Assembly (NCBI RefSeq): GCF_000379805.1
Contig: NZ_KB903565.1
Location: 267,872-301,823, forward strand
Origin: Lewinella cohaerens DSM 23179
Lineage (GTDB): Bacteria > Bacteroidota > Bacteroidia > Chitinophagales > Saprospiraceae
DNA length: 33,952 nucleotides
Direction of reading: 5' to 3'
The position numbers were made by a program, and so were the translations under genes. Within the stretch, counting starts at the first letter, position 1, and every line of letters begins with the position of its first letter. Below, piece by piece: positions 24,962 through 33,127 of the stretch. The notes beneath the pieces are model-generated. The model ran no database searches. It saw nothing but the letters and a program-made list of their open reading frames with translations, and was not told the DNA's origin.

Positions 24962-26359
24962 TTATGTTGTTGGGTCCAATTCTTCTGCACCGTGGGTGAG
25001 TCGCTTCAGCGGTTTGAGGATCGCTAAAACGAGTATGCCAAAGAGGACACAGAAAACAGCAATTCCAGTGAAAGTCTGAAAGTCACCTGCACCAGCTGCT
25101 GATTCACCAATCAGCCCTGCGAGCTTGTTACCAATTCCGGTGGCGGCAAAATAAGCGCCCATCATGAAGGAGGCGTACTTGACGGGTGCCAGCTTGGTAA
25201 TAAAGGAAAGCGCTACCGGGGAGGCACAAAGTTCTCCGACGGTATGGAATAAATAAGCCAAGGTGAGCCAGATCATTGCTGATTTTTGTACCAGGTCACC
25301 ATTGTCTCCTACTACGACTTCGGTACTTGCTTTACTCATAAAGAGGAAACCGGTACCCATGATGATGACGCCGATGGCCATCTTGAAGAGTGAAGAAGAT
25401 TCTTTGCCTTTCTTCGCCCATTTGTACCAGAAAGAACCTACTGCGGTACCCAGAACGATGATGAAGAAAGCATTGATGGATTGAAAAATAGCCGCAGGTA
25501 CTTCATTGCCAATAAGTGGTAAGGCAAAAGAAAGCGTACGGTCTGTTTTTTGTTCGGTATAGAGGCTCATTAAACCTCCTGCCTGCTCAAAAGCTCCCCA
25601 GAAAACGATAATGATGAGGAAAGACAAGAACATGACAAGCATCCGGTCTTTTTCGACTTTCGTCAGCGGTTTTTTCATAAGCTCTTTGTCCGGAGAGTCA
25701 GCCTTGCCAATAAAGTTACCGACACCTTTCAGGTAACGAAGGCCGTAGATGTAAACGATCTGGCCAAGTGCCATGCCGATGCCTGCGAGGCCAAAGCCTG
25801 CGTGCCAGCCGTATCTAGCAGCTACGATACCTACGAGTAAGGCACCGAAGAATGCACCTAAGTTGATGCCGATGTAGAAAATGTAAAAACCTTTATCACG
25901 ACGTGCGTCACCCTGCTTGTAAAGGCCACCAACCATGGTGGAAATATTAGGTTTGAGGAAGCCAACACCAAGTACGATAAGCACTAGGCCTGAAAAGAAG
26001 GCCCATTCCTGATTGATGGCGAGGATGCCATGCCCTGCGCACAGGAGAAGCCCGCCCAGCATAACGGCGTTCTTTTGCCCTATATAGCGGTCGGCAATAA
26101 TACCACCGGGAATAGAGGTGAGGTACACAAACATGGTATAAGTACCATAAAACGACAGCGTTTCAGCATTGCTCCAGCCATAGCCAGATTGTGGATCGTT
26201 GAGCAAAATCGGAGCCGCCAGGAAAAGGGTGAGGATAGCCCTCATGCCGTAATAAGAAAAGCGCTCCCACATTTCCGTAAAAAAGAGGAAATAAAGCCCT
26301 ACCGGATGACCGAAAAGTTCTGGCTGGTCTTTAAAAGGATCATTGTCGTGATTGGCCAT
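24962..26359 (-). CDS. POT/PTR2-family peptide transporter
   Basis: This 465-residue proton-coupled peptide importer of the inner membrane is paralogous to the adjacent 681-residue protein. EMWERFSYYG is at 29-38, followed by GTYTMFVYLTSIPGGIIADRYIGQ. The PTR2 signature region FYIFYIGINLGAFFGALLVG is next. The second half carries WGAFEQAGGLMSLY and HTVGELCASPVALSFITKL. The length fits standard bacterial POT proteins (about 460-500). It lacks the soluble insertion of its neighbour. Having two copies suggests different peptide ranges or expression conditions, which sequence does not resolve. Its upstream region is shared with the divergent T9SS cargo gene at 26680. Confidence 0.95.
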   Translation of the reverse strand: MANHDNDPFKDQPELFGHPVGLYFLFFTEMWERFSYYGMRAILTLFLAAPILLNDPQSGYGWSNAETLSFYGTYTMFVYLTSIPGGIIADRYIGQKNAVMLGGLLLCAGHGILAINQEWAFFSGLVLIVLGVGFLKPNISTMVGGLYKQGDARRDKGFYIFYIGINLGAFFGALLVGIVAARYGWHAGFGLAGIGMALGQIVYIYGLRYLKGVGNFIGKADSPDKELMKKPLTKVEKDRMLVMFLSFLIIIVFWGAFEQAGGLMSLYTEQKTDRTLSFALPLIGNEVPAAIFQSINAFFIIVLGTAVGSFWYKWAKKGKESSSLFKMAIGVIIMGTGFLFMSKASTEVVVGDNGDLVQKSAMIWLTLAYLFHTVGELCASPVALSFITKLAPVKYASFMMGAYFAATGIGNKLAGLIGESAAGAGDFQTFTGIAVFCVLFGILVLAILKPLKRLTHGAEELDPTT

Positions 26360-26679
26360 GTAAGTGGTGGTTTAGAAAAGGATGTTAGTATAAAATATCG
26401 CGACCATCATGTGATTTAACGGAGGCAATCTGTTTTAGACTTTCGTGTAATTAATTATAATTCGGCTAAAATTAACTTTTTTCTCTAAGTGACCATTAAA
26501 TGACCGCCGTTAATTTTGTTATAAGGAGGTTAAACTGAATTAAAAATAGGTGTATTGATGTGTGTGGTGTAAATAAGTCATGTAGACTTCGTCATGTGGA
26601 TTACTAAAGCGGGAATATTTTGAAAATGAGAATGTACTATCTTTAATAAAACCCTTTTGAGTTATCTAAACCCGAAAAA
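26360..26679. other. Divergent promoter region
   Basis: The 320 bp between divergent genes hold no gene. On the plus strand TAATTTTG (26511-26518) matches the -7 consensus exactly, and a second candidate lies at 26619-26645. An AAGGAGGT at 26522-26529 looks like a Shine-Dalgarno site but no reading frame follows it. Confidence 0.45.
26619..26645 (+). promoter_or_regulatory. Candidate promoter for the T9SS cargo gene
   Basis: TATCTTTA (26638-26645) matches TAnnTTTG at all but the last position. TTTG at 26619-26622 lies 15 nt upstream, shorter than usual. It would give a leader of about 30 nt before the ATG at 26680. Confidence 0.35.
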
Positions 26680-28191
26680 ATGTTACGAAAAACGCTACTC
26701 TCGCTATTCTTTTATTCAATTATGTGGTCGCTATCAGGGCAGGCTTATCAACCCCTGGTGCTGGAGGATGCTCACTGGAAAATATGTCAAACTTCCGCCG
26801 AGGAAGCATGGTCTTGCGGCACACTCTTTGAGTATAATCTCGGAGCAGATACGGTTGTGGGTAATGTAGATTATCACAAACTTTACCGACGTTCTTTTTT
26901 ACCCAATGGAGAGTCAGGTGGTGGCTTGGGAGCTTACGATTTACCATTGCGAATTGTTTCAGAAACATTGGTAGGACTCATTCGAGAGGATCTATCTGGG
27001 CGTAAAGTTTTTTGGCGCGATGTTTCCTCCCTGCTCTGCCCTGATGCACCAAACAGCGAATTCTTACTCTATGATTTTGCACTTTCAGTAGGAGATACGT
27101 TGGCAGGTTGTGCTTTAGGATCCATGGACACCGTGGTGGTCACAGCAGTCAATTTAGAAGATATTTACGGAACGGAACGCCGTGTCTTCCAACTATCGAC
27201 GGGCTTTGAGCTGATCGAAGGAATTGGCTACACCAGTGGTTTGTTGGAATTGCCGATCCCGTCGGTGAGTACCCTTTCCACAAGTCTCCTTGACTATTGC
27301 CGGGCACCGGATATGGACTGCAATGTGGCTATACAGAAAGGCATGATTAATCCTTACCAAGAGTGGCATATCTCCGAGTCAATTAACTATTTTTCAGGAG
27401 GATTTACACGTATTACTTTCGAATATCGTTTCCGCAATCCTATACAAATCGATGGCCACATTTATTTCAATCTGGAAGAACGCCAACAGGCCACTCAGCC
27501 GACATGGCAAGAAACAGGTTATCGCTTTCGAGAAGCAAATGGTAAAGTCTATCGGACTTCACCCATAGAACCAGATGCCGAAGAACTCTTGCTCTACGAC
27601 TTCTCTCTTACAGAATTGGGCGACACATTTTCACTTAGCACGCTTGTGCTGGGGGAAGCCAATATGCAACTCGTACTCGTAGATACCATTACGTTGAATA
27701 ACGGAGAGCAACGCCGCCGTGTACATTGGTCGCCCGGGTATCCACTCAATCAGAATTGGTACTGGATCGAAGGCTTCGGCGCGAACGATCATCCGTTCTT
27801 TCCCTACTATACTTTCATCAATGACCTAGACGGAGAACGACGCAAGTTACAGTGCTTCTACTCCGAACCAGATCTTGATACACCTTTGTGGCAAAACGAT
27901 ATTTTTACGGGTTGTTATGATTATTTGGTTGCTAATGAAGACGTGCAAGCAACTAAAATCAGCATCTTCCCAAACCCCACCCGGACTTCCCTAACCCTGG
28001 AGGGAGGTATACTTGGCGATAGTTACGAGCTGTATGATGTACACGGTAAGCAAGTAAAACGCACGGTGGTCAGCGCTACATCAGCGATAACGGTCAACTT
28101 GGAGAACCTTCCTTCTGGTATATACGTCTACCGACTATTATCGACCGATGGAAATCTTCGTAAAACAGGAAAAATTATAAAGCGCGAATGA
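26680..28191 (+). CDS. T9SS-sorted secreted protein, unknown function
   Basis: This 503-residue exported protein has a signal peptide (about residues 1-21, ending SLSGQA). Two similar halves of roughly 200 residues follow. Each contains a tryptophan-led start (W.ICQTS or WHISES), YHKLYRR or IYFNLEE, a segment of the type LLYDFALSVGDT / LLYDFSLTELGDT, then a strand with ERRVF or QRRRVHW and a glycine-rich IEGIG / IEGFG. The C-terminus is a T9SS type-A sorting domain (IFPNPTRTS, about 427-503, ending GKIIKRE). The repeated architecture is common among Bacteroidota secreted proteins, but I know no function for it. The start at 26680 gives the signal peptide and fits the promoter. The gene is convergent with the TPR protein at 28251, 59 bp away. 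Confidence 0.85.
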   Translation: MLRKTLLSLFFYSIMWSLSGQAYQPLVLEDAHWKICQTSAEEAWSCGTLFEYNLGADTVVGNVDYHKLYRRSFLPNGESGGGLGAYDLPLRIVSETLVGLIREDLSGRKVFWRDVSSLLCPDAPNSEFLLYDFALSVGDTLAGCALGSMDTVVVTAVNLEDIYGTERRVFQLSTGFELIEGIGYTSGLLELPIPSVSTLSTSLLDYCRAPDMDCNVAIQKGMINPYQEWHISESINYFSGGFTRITFEYRFRNPIQIDGHIYFNLEERQQATQPTWQETGYRFREANGKVYRTSPIEPDAEELLLYDFSLTELGDTFSLSTLVLGEANMQLVLVDTITLNNGEQRRRVHWSPGYPLNQNWYWIEGFGANDHPFFPYYTFINDLDGERRKLQCFYSEPDLDTPLWQNDIFTGCYDYLVANEDVQATKISIFPNPTRTSLTLEGGILGDSYELYDVHGKQVKRTVVSATSAITVNLENLPSGIYVYRLLSTDGNLRKTGKIIKRE

Positions 28192-28218
28192 AAGTTGATG
28201 GTTGAAAGTTGTTTGTTT

Positions 28219-28253
28219 ACCATCAACCATCAACCATCAACCATCAACCATCA
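28219..28253. repeat. Heptamer tandem repeat (ACCATCA, five units)
   Basis: Five perfect head-to-tail copies of ACCATCA run from 28219 to 28253, the last overlapping the minus-strand stop codon of the TPR protein. An inverted copy, GTTGATGGTTGA (28194-28205), starts 2 nt after the plus-strand stop, so transcripts from either side can fold into a hairpin. The unit number may vary by slippage. Confidence 0.9.
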
Positions 28254-29687
28254 ATTCGCCGTCCTGATAACCGTACTCCTCTGAATCCAGCAACCGATGT
28301 AGAAGCTGTCGCCGGTTTTGAGGTTGCGCTGGAAAACGTCGGCTTTTTTGGGCATGTACTGGCTGTATTGGTTGATCCATTTATTGGCTTCGGCGGCAGC
28401 ATCGGCGTCTACCCTTTTGGCTTTGTTCCACATATCGATCGCAGCCCAGACGACTACCTGGCTATCCCAGCCTCGGCCAGGGCCACAAAGCGGGCCACTG
28501 CTGGCGTACATGCGGCCGATGAGGATGTAGGGTTCACCCCAGTTGCTGCGTGCATCGGCAGCGCGCTGGGCGTAGGTGCGTGCACTACTGTAACTGCGCT
28601 TATGGACGTAGTAGATTTTAGCAACCAAAAGGAGTAATTCTGATTTTCGGACGGCTTTTTCTTCTTGTTCGGCGGCGAGCAGCAGGTTTTCAATGGCACA
28701 ATCGTAATCACTTTCTTGCAGACATTTGATGCCGACACCTGCTGGACCATAAGTATCGTAGCGGCATGGCCCATCAAGAAGGGCCTTTATGGCGTCGTAA
28801 GCAGCATCCCCCTCTGTACACCCGCCCCAATTGAGACGGCTGAATACCTCGCGAGCAATTTCACAGTTTTCAGGATCGGCCTCAAACGCGGGGTAATATT
28901 TCTCTTTGTAGTACTCACAATCGTAGAAGCCTTTGACGGTTTCGAAATATTGCAGCCTTACCGGTGCGTATTCGGCTACGATTTCCCAAGCTTCGCATTC
29001 GGTATTTTTACAATTTTTCTGCCCGTGTTCGATGATGGCGAGTATCTGATCTGCGTAGACTTTGGCCTCGGCATCGGAAATAAGTGTAGAGTCATGTAGC
29101 TCGGTAAGGAGTGCCGTAAAAGGGTTGATTACAAAATAATTGGCGTCCAGGCCGTCCATTTCTATAGATTCCTTAAAGAGGTTGAAGGTTTCCAGTGGCG
29201 TAGAGCGGTCTTCGTATTTATAGTAATAATCAAAAGCCTTGCGGCCAATGACGTAGCCGCCTTTGGGGTAGCATTCGTCAATTTTATCGTAAAGTGTAAA
29301 GATAGAATCTACGTAAGCCTGGTCTCCGGTTTGGCTGAGGAAATACTCGTAGAAAAAGATGCCATCCGAGAAGACGGTGTTTCGCTGGCCATCGGCAGCG
29401 GGAGCTACAGCGTAGACTTTTTTCCAGTAGCCGTAGGCGACGTCATAGTCTTGAGCTTTGAGGAAGTCGCGGTAGAGCACATAGTTGGTTTCTGCATCAT
29501 CCTGATTAGGAGCATCGGTGAACTTTGGGCAAGGGCTAAGTTCTACTGGAGGAGGGGTAGGGCTGACAGGTTTTACCGGTTCTGTGGTTGCAGGAGTGGA
29601 GACTGTCTCTGTCGTTTTGGGAGTACAGGTGAGTAATAGTGCACTCAAACAAATCAATAAAGAAGAAAGCAGGATGATCTTTTGCAT
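28251..29687 (-). CDS. TPR-containing, lipoprotein-like exported protein
   Basis: This 478-residue protein has an N-terminal signal sequence followed by Cys21 (LLLTC). The threonine before the cysteine is unusual for a lipobox, so lipidation is uncertain. A Thr/Pro-rich linker (22-52) follows. The rest is alpha-helical. The C-terminal half contains tetratricopeptide-like repeats, such as GIKCLQESDYDCAIENLLLA and KIYYVHKRSYSSARTYAQRA (about 315-375), and a cysteine-containing tail (SFYIGCWIQRSTVIRTAN). It is probably anchored in the periplasm or outer membrane and acts as a protein-protein scaffold; its role is unknown. It is convergent with the T9SS cargo gene, and its stop codon overlaps the heptamer repeat. 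Confidence 0.82.
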   Translation of the reverse strand: MQKIILLSSLLICLSALLLTCTPKTTETVSTPATTEPVKPVSPTPPPVELSPCPKFTDAPNQDDAETNYVLYRDFLKAQDYDVAYGYWKKVYAVAPAADGQRNTVFSDGIFFYEYFLSQTGDQAYVDSIFTLYDKIDECYPKGGYVIGRKAFDYYYKYEDRSTPLETFNLFKESIEMDGLDANYFVINPFTALLTELHDSTLISDAEAKVYADQILAIIEHGQKNCKNTECEAWEIVAEYAPVRLQYFETVKGFYDCEYYKEKYYPAFEADPENCEIAREVFSRLNWGGCTEGDAAYDAIKALLDGPCRYDTYGPAGVGIKCLQESDYDCAIENLLLAAEQEEKAVRKSELLLLVAKIYYVHKRSYSSARTYAQRAADARSNWGEPYILIGRMYASSGPLCGPGRGWDSQVVVWAAIDMWNKAKRVDADAAAEANKWINQYSQYMPKKADVFQRNLKTGDSFYIGCWIQRSTVIRTAN

Positions 29688-29929
29688 AACAGCTTTTTAA
29701 AAAGAATTAACCAAAATATAAGCTGTAGATGCGAGGCGATAAAAATTTGGTGTCAGCTTTTCAAGGCCGTCAATAGTTTTGAGAAATCAGGATTGCGCCT
29801 GTTTTAGGGAAAGGGCATCTGGCAGCTGGCCCAAATATTGTAAAAAAAGCCGAAAGAGACGGATCGTAGTTTAGACTTTATTTTGGCAAGGTACGAGGAG
29901 TAAAGCATAGCATGGGATTAGAAAAACCT

Positions 29930-29937
29930 TATTTTTG
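29930..29937 (+). promoter_or_regulatory. Promoter -7 element of serC
   Basis: TATTTTTG matches TAnnTTTG exactly and lies 27 bp before the ATG at 29965, implying a leader of about 20 nt. No clear TTG is found at the -33 position. It rules out the in-frame GTG at 29935, which lies inside the element. Confidence 0.55.
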
Positions 29938-29964
29938 TGGAATAATAACAACAATTTACCTGAT

Positions 29965-31044
29965 ATGAAAGTACACAATTTCAGCGCTGGTCCTGCCATA
30001 CTTCCAGCTAGTGTAATGGCTGAAGCAGCCGAAGCCGTTCGTGATTTTAATGGTAGCGGATTGTCTATCCTGGAAATTTCTCACCGCTCGAAGGGCTTTG
30101 TTGCAGTTTTGGACGAAGCAGTTTCATTGGTACGTGAACTATTGGGACTGAGCGACGATTACGCAGTACTTTTCTTATCGGGTGGCGCAAGTAGCCAGTT
30201 CTTTATGTCAGCAATGAACTTGCTGAACGAAGATGAAGCCGCTGGTTACATCAACACCGGAGCTTGGTCGACCAAAGCGATTAAAGAAGCCAAACTATTT
30301 GGAGAGGTAAAGGAGTTGGCGAGTAGTAAGGATACCAACTTTAGCTATATCCCTAAAGGATATGCTATTCCTGAAGATTTAAAGTATGTTCATATCACTT
30401 CCAATAACACCATTTTTGGTACGCAGTTTCAGGAGTTTCCTGAGACCAAGTTGCCGTTGGTAGCTGATATGTCGAGCGATATTTTTAGCCGTCCGTTACC
30501 TATTGATCGTTTTGGGATCATCTATGCCGGCGCACAGAAGAACATGGGCCCTGCGGGAGTAACTTTAGCGATTGTACGCAAAGATTTATTGGGTAAAGTA
30601 AATCGTGCGATCCCTTCTATGTTGAAGTACCAGACGCATATTGATAAGGATTCTTCTTTCAATACTCCACCTGTATTTCCTATCTATGTGAGTATGCTGA
30701 CCCTCCGTTGGGTGAAAGCTCAAGGTGGTGTGGAAGCTATGGTGCCACGCAATGAGGCGAAGGCGAAGCTCATTTACGATGAGATTGATCGTAACCCTAT
30801 GTTTAAAGGAGTAGTCACGGATGCAGCCGACCGTTCGCGGATGAATGCGACGTTCGTATTACAAGATCAATACGCTGAGTTGGAGCAAGCGTTTCTAGCT
30901 GCTGCGGCTGCCGCAAACTGTGATGGTGTTAAAGGCCATCGTTCCGTGGGCGGTTTCCGGGCTTCCATCTACAATAGCATGGAACTGGAAAGTGTGCAGG
31001 CATTGGTAGATGTGATGAAGGCTTTTGCTGCGAAGCATGCGTAA
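29965..31044 (+). CDS. serC: Phosphoserine aminotransferase
   Basis: This 359-residue PLP-dependent aminotransferase converts 3-phosphohydroxypyruvate and glutamate to O-phosphoserine in serine biosynthesis, and related 4-phosphohydroxythreonine in the pyridoxal-phosphate pathway. The start MKVHNFSAGPAILP is the classic SerC N-terminus and decides the ATG at 29965. The PLP-binding lysine is Lys192 in YAGAQKNMGPAG. The substrate-phosphate region includes HRSKGF (40-45) and FLSGGASSQF (70-79). The C-terminal GHRSVGGFRASIYN is intact. The length is the normal 355-362. The usual partner serA is not in the window. A 17-bp stem-loop follows at 31065-31104. Confidence 0.97.
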   Translation: MKVHNFSAGPAILPASVMAEAAEAVRDFNGSGLSILEISHRSKGFVAVLDEAVSLVRELLGLSDDYAVLFLSGGASSQFFMSAMNLLNEDEAAGYINTGAWSTKAIKEAKLFGEVKELASSKDTNFSYIPKGYAIPEDLKYVHITSNNTIFGTQFQEFPETKLPLVADMSSDIFSRPLPIDRFGIIYAGAQKNMGPAGVTLAIVRKDLLGKVNRAIPSMLKYQTHIDKDSSFNTPPVFPIYVSMLTLRWVKAQGGVEAMVPRNEAKAKLIYDEIDRNPMFKGVVTDAADRSRMNATFVLQDQYAELEQAFLAAAAAANCDGVKGHRSVGGFRASIYNSMELESVQALVDVMKAFAAKHA

Positions 31045-31064
31045 GGTGCTCGTTATAATTAGCC

Positions 31065-31104
31065 AAAATCTCGAATTTCACGATTGTGTGAAGTTCGGGA
31101 TTTT
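31065..31104 (+). terminator. Stem-loop after serC, abutting the next start codon
   Basis: A 17-bp stem (31065-31081 with 31088-31104) with two G-T wobbles and a 6-nt loop ends in TTTT, 2 nt before the ATG at 31107. It may terminate serC transcripts or act as a translational hairpin for the metallopeptidase gene. Confidence 0.65.
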
Positions 31105-31106
31105 GT

Positions 31107-31853
31107 ATGTTTGGTCTTATGAAAGAGGAGTGGATCAAGCTTAAGATAGGAACGATGGAGGTGCCCGTGCAGATCATTCGTGAAAAGCGGCGGAGCATCC
31201 GGGCATCTATGGGGAAGGATAACGTCATTATGCGGTTCCCTATCAATCTGCCCGCTGGGGAAGAAGTCGCTCATCGAGAACGGTTGACGAAGTGGCTGGA
31301 GAAGCAATACGAGAAAAAAGAGGGCCTTTTTCAGCGTTACCAAAAAGCTGATTATCAAGATGGGGATACGCTACGGGTAGGCGATCGACAATACGAGTTG
31401 AGATTACGTAAGGAAGACCGCAAGACGAGCGCAGCGAGCTTAAAGCAAGGCCAGATTGTATTGCGCCTTAATAAGAATCTTGACGAGCAGCAGTTTTCCA
31501 AATCCATCCGTACGCTCCTTAGCAGAGTGGTAGGGGCCGATTATTTACCCGAGATTACTCAACGCGTACAGGCCTTGAATGAGCAATATTTTCAGCGTCC
31601 ACTCAAAGGGGTGAAACTAAAATACAACCATAGCAATTGGGGGTCCTGCTCCAATTCGGGGAATATCAACCTGAGTACACGGTTATTGTTTGCGCCACCG
31701 GAAGTAGTAGATTACGTCATCATTCACGAGCTGGCGCATTTGGTGGAACTCAACCACTCGCACCGCTTCTGGGCCGAAGTAGCGAAGGCTATGCCGGATT
31801 ACGAAAAAAAGGAGGCTTGGTTGAAAGAGTTTGGGGCGGGTTGTGATTTCTAA
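31107..31853 (+). CDS. YgjP-like (M48-type) metallopeptidase
   Basis: This 248-residue, probably cytoplasmic protein of the YgjP/DUF45 family has the zinc motif HELAH (207-211) with downstream NHSHRFW (216-222), the arrangement His-Glu-x-x-His plus a third ligand near NHS. The N-terminal part has the family segment IIREKRRSIRASMGKDNVIMRFP, and WGSCSNSGNINLSTRLLF precedes the zinc motif. The physiological substrate of the family is not known to me. A second in-frame ATG at 31119 (MKEEWIKL) may be the true start, because the first ATG sits 2 nt after a strong stem-loop. It is convergent with the lipoprotein at 31926 and shares a perfect 23-bp terminator stem with it. Confidence 0.88.
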   Translation: MFGLMKEEWIKLKIGTMEVPVQIIREKRRSIRASMGKDNVIMRFPINLPAGEEVAHRERLTKWLEKQYEKKEGLFQRYQKADYQDGDTLRVGDRQYELRLRKEDRKTSAASLKQGQIVLRLNKNLDEQQFSKSIRTLLSRVVGADYLPEITQRVQALNEQYFQRPLKGVKLKYNHSNWGSCSNSGNINLSTRLLFAPPEVVDYVIIHELAHLVELNHSHRFWAEVAKAMPDYEKKEAWLKEFGAGCDF

Positions 31854-31861
31854 CCTAGCAC

Positions 31862-31913
31862 CTACCATCGCCTACAAGGCAAATTCATTAATTTGCCTTG
31901 TAGGCGATGGTAG
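31862..31913. terminator. Bidirectional 23-bp perfect stem-loop
   Basis: The arms 31862-31884 and 31891-31913 are perfectly complementary around a 6-nt loop (TCATTA). It lies 9 bp after the metallopeptidase stop and 13 bp from the stop of the convergent lipoprotein gene. It lacks a long T-run on either side, but its position fits a shared transcript end. Confidence 0.75.
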
Positions 31914-31925
31914 TGATGGAGGGTA

Positions 31926-32891
31926 CTATTGTTGAGCCCGCATCCACTTCAGGATATCCTGAGTGTTTTTGTTGGCAACGTTGGCGGGTAGGTCTACCAA
32001 ATCACGTGCGCCCAGGTCGATGGCGATCGGTGTGCGCCCTTCGTCCTGCTTGCGTAATACCAGTAGCTGATTGTTGCGAGCAGCTTGCGTTACCTGATCG
32101 GAAACTTGCTGTGGTTCCTCAAAAAGAGGGTAGAGCATGAAGTTATCTTCTTCTGCATCATAAAAAGGTAAGATAGCTTGTACACCACCTTCGGTAGGAA
32201 GCAGAAACATAGAATGGTAGCGGCTGTTGTCAGGGTCTTGCCATTCGGCAAAAGGCAAAACAGCTTTTGGCGCATTACGGTCACTAAGGTCAAAAGCAAA
32301 AGCACCCAAATCTTGGGTGTAACCCAAAAGGTAGTCTTCCCATACCTCTAGGCGTTGTACCATGCCAGACTGTGGGTCGTCGTACTCACGCTCACTGAAG
32401 AATTCAGGTTTCAATTCCGTGAGTTTGTAATCTTGTTCCAAATCACAGACGATAACCTTGTAAAAGCCTTGAATGCCAATAATATTACTGACGCTGTTGT
32501 ATTGTACCTCGGCAATATAGTAAGGGAAGTCAGGACTAGTGTTTTCCGGGAGTGTGGTTTGGAACTTTTGCTCACAGCTACGACCATCCAATATTTCCAG
32601 AATACGGTGGCTAGGGCCTAGCTCTTCGGTAGTTGTGCTTTCGTCCGCTTTGATGACGGCTAATACATCCGGAGATTTTATCCATACACGGTTGCCGTCT
32701 AACACCTCTCCGCTAATCTGGCATTCAGGCGGGCTAAGGGTAGGGGGCGCATCTTCTTCAGGTGGTGTAGTGGTAGAGGTCTCTGGTGTAGAGCTTGTAC
32801 TGTTACTGCTCGAAGTGCCAGTGTCGGTACAGGCAACCATCATTAATAAAGCAATAAGCAAAACCATAGGGGATAAGTGGCCACGGATCAT
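31926..32891 (-). CDS. Putative lipoprotein, unknown function
   Basis: This 321-residue exported lipoprotein has a good lipobox (MVAC, with Cys21 as the lipidated residue). A Ser/Thr/Pro-rich linker of about 35 residues follows. The remainder is a beta-rich domain: VWIKSPDVLAVIK, FPYYIAEVQYNSVSNIIGIQGFYKVIVCDL, VWEDYLLGYTQDLGAFAFDLSD, FMLYPLFEEP. The strand order hints at a propeller-like fold but no known family is recognised. The C-terminal part (NNQLLVLRKQDEGRTPIAIDLGARDLVDLPA) is well conserved in character. It is divergent from the BlaI/M56 locus. Its own promoter may be the TACCTTTA at 32915-32922. The BlaI-type operators lie about 80-155 bp upstream of that, so regulation by BlaI is possible but not shown. 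Confidence 0.8.
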   Translation of the reverse strand: MIRGHLSPMVLLIALLMMVACTDTGTSSSNSTSSTPETSTTTPPEEDAPPTLSPPECQISGEVLDGNRVWIKSPDVLAVIKADESTTTEELGPSHRILEILDGRSCEQKFQTTLPENTSPDFPYYIAEVQYNSVSNIIGIQGFYKVIVCDLEQDYKLTELKPEFFSEREYDDPQSGMVQRLEVWEDYLLGYTQDLGAFAFDLSDRNAPKAVLPFAEWQDPDNSRYHSMFLLPTEGGVQAILPFYDAEEDNFMLYPLFEEPQQVSDQVTQAARNNQLLVLRKQDEGRTPIAIDLGARDLVDLPANVANKNTQDILKWMRAQQ

Positions 32892-32914
32892 AGCGTAAGC
32901 GTTTGATTGAACAG

Positions 32915-32922
32915 TAAAGGTA
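32915..32922 (-). promoter_or_regulatory. Candidate -7 element for the lipoprotein gene
   Basis: On the minus strand TACCTTTA matches TAnnTTTG at all but the last base and would start transcription about 15-20 nt before the ATG. No TTG is present at the -33 position. Confidence 0.3.
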
Positions 32923-32997
32923 AAGAATTCCGGTTGTTATATCGTGGTTTACTTCTCTTACAAATTAGAGCAAGCTAAGAATAGGCAACTATTTTAG

Positions 32998-33013
32998 TAC
33001 GAATTATTTCGTA
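32998..33013. promoter_or_regulatory. BlaI-type operator 1
   Basis: TACGAATTATTTCGTA has perfectly inverted 6-bp arms (TACGAA, TTCGTA) around 4 nt. It lies just upstream of the -33 element. Confidence 0.75.
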
Positions 33014-33018
33014 GATAA

Positions 33019-33050
33019 TTTGCTTTTACGAAATGTTTCGTATATCATTG
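33019..33050 (+). promoter_or_regulatory. Promoter of the BlaI/M56 locus
   Basis: TTTG (33019-33022) and TATCATTG (33043-33050, one mismatch to TAnnTTTG) are separated by 20 nt, the normal Bacteroidota spacing. Operator 2 fills the spacer and operator 3 covers the expected start near 33057. Transcription would run about 360 nt before blaI. Confidence 0.65.
33027..33042. promoter_or_regulatory. BlaI-type operator 2
   Basis: TACGAAATGTTTCGTA has perfect 6-bp arms around 4 nt and lies between the -33 and -7 elements, so bound repressor would block RNA polymerase. Confidence 0.78.
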
Positions 33051-33053
33051 CAG

Positions 33054-33069
33054 TACGAATTGTTTCGTA
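33054..33069. promoter_or_regulatory. BlaI-type operator 3
   Basis: TACGAATTGTTTCGTA has perfect 6-bp arms around 4 nt and overlaps the expected transcription start. With its flanks it is identical to operator 1 except for one base. Confidence 0.75.
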
Positions 33070-33077
33070 GACTGTTG

Positions 33078-33102
33078 CTGCGGGTTTTTTCTCGCAGTTT
33101 TT
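33078..33102 (+). terminator. Terminator-like hairpin 1 in the blaI leader
   Basis: CTGCG (33078-33082) and CGCAG (33093-33097) form a 5-bp stem followed by T5. It is weak and lies 20 nt after the predicted transcription start. Confidence 0.35.
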
Positions 33103-33127
33103 GAAATCACTTGCTGTTGTTAATCAT

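Noticed and set aside
26522-26560. Small gene after the AAGGAGGT site
   Set aside because: The frames after it stop within a few codons.
28219-28253. CRISPR-like repeat
   Set aside because: The units are 7 bp and head-to-tail with no spacers.
29935-29964. GTG start extending SerC by 10 residues
   Set aside because: It lies inside the promoter -7 element, and SerC proteins begin at MKVHNFSAGP.
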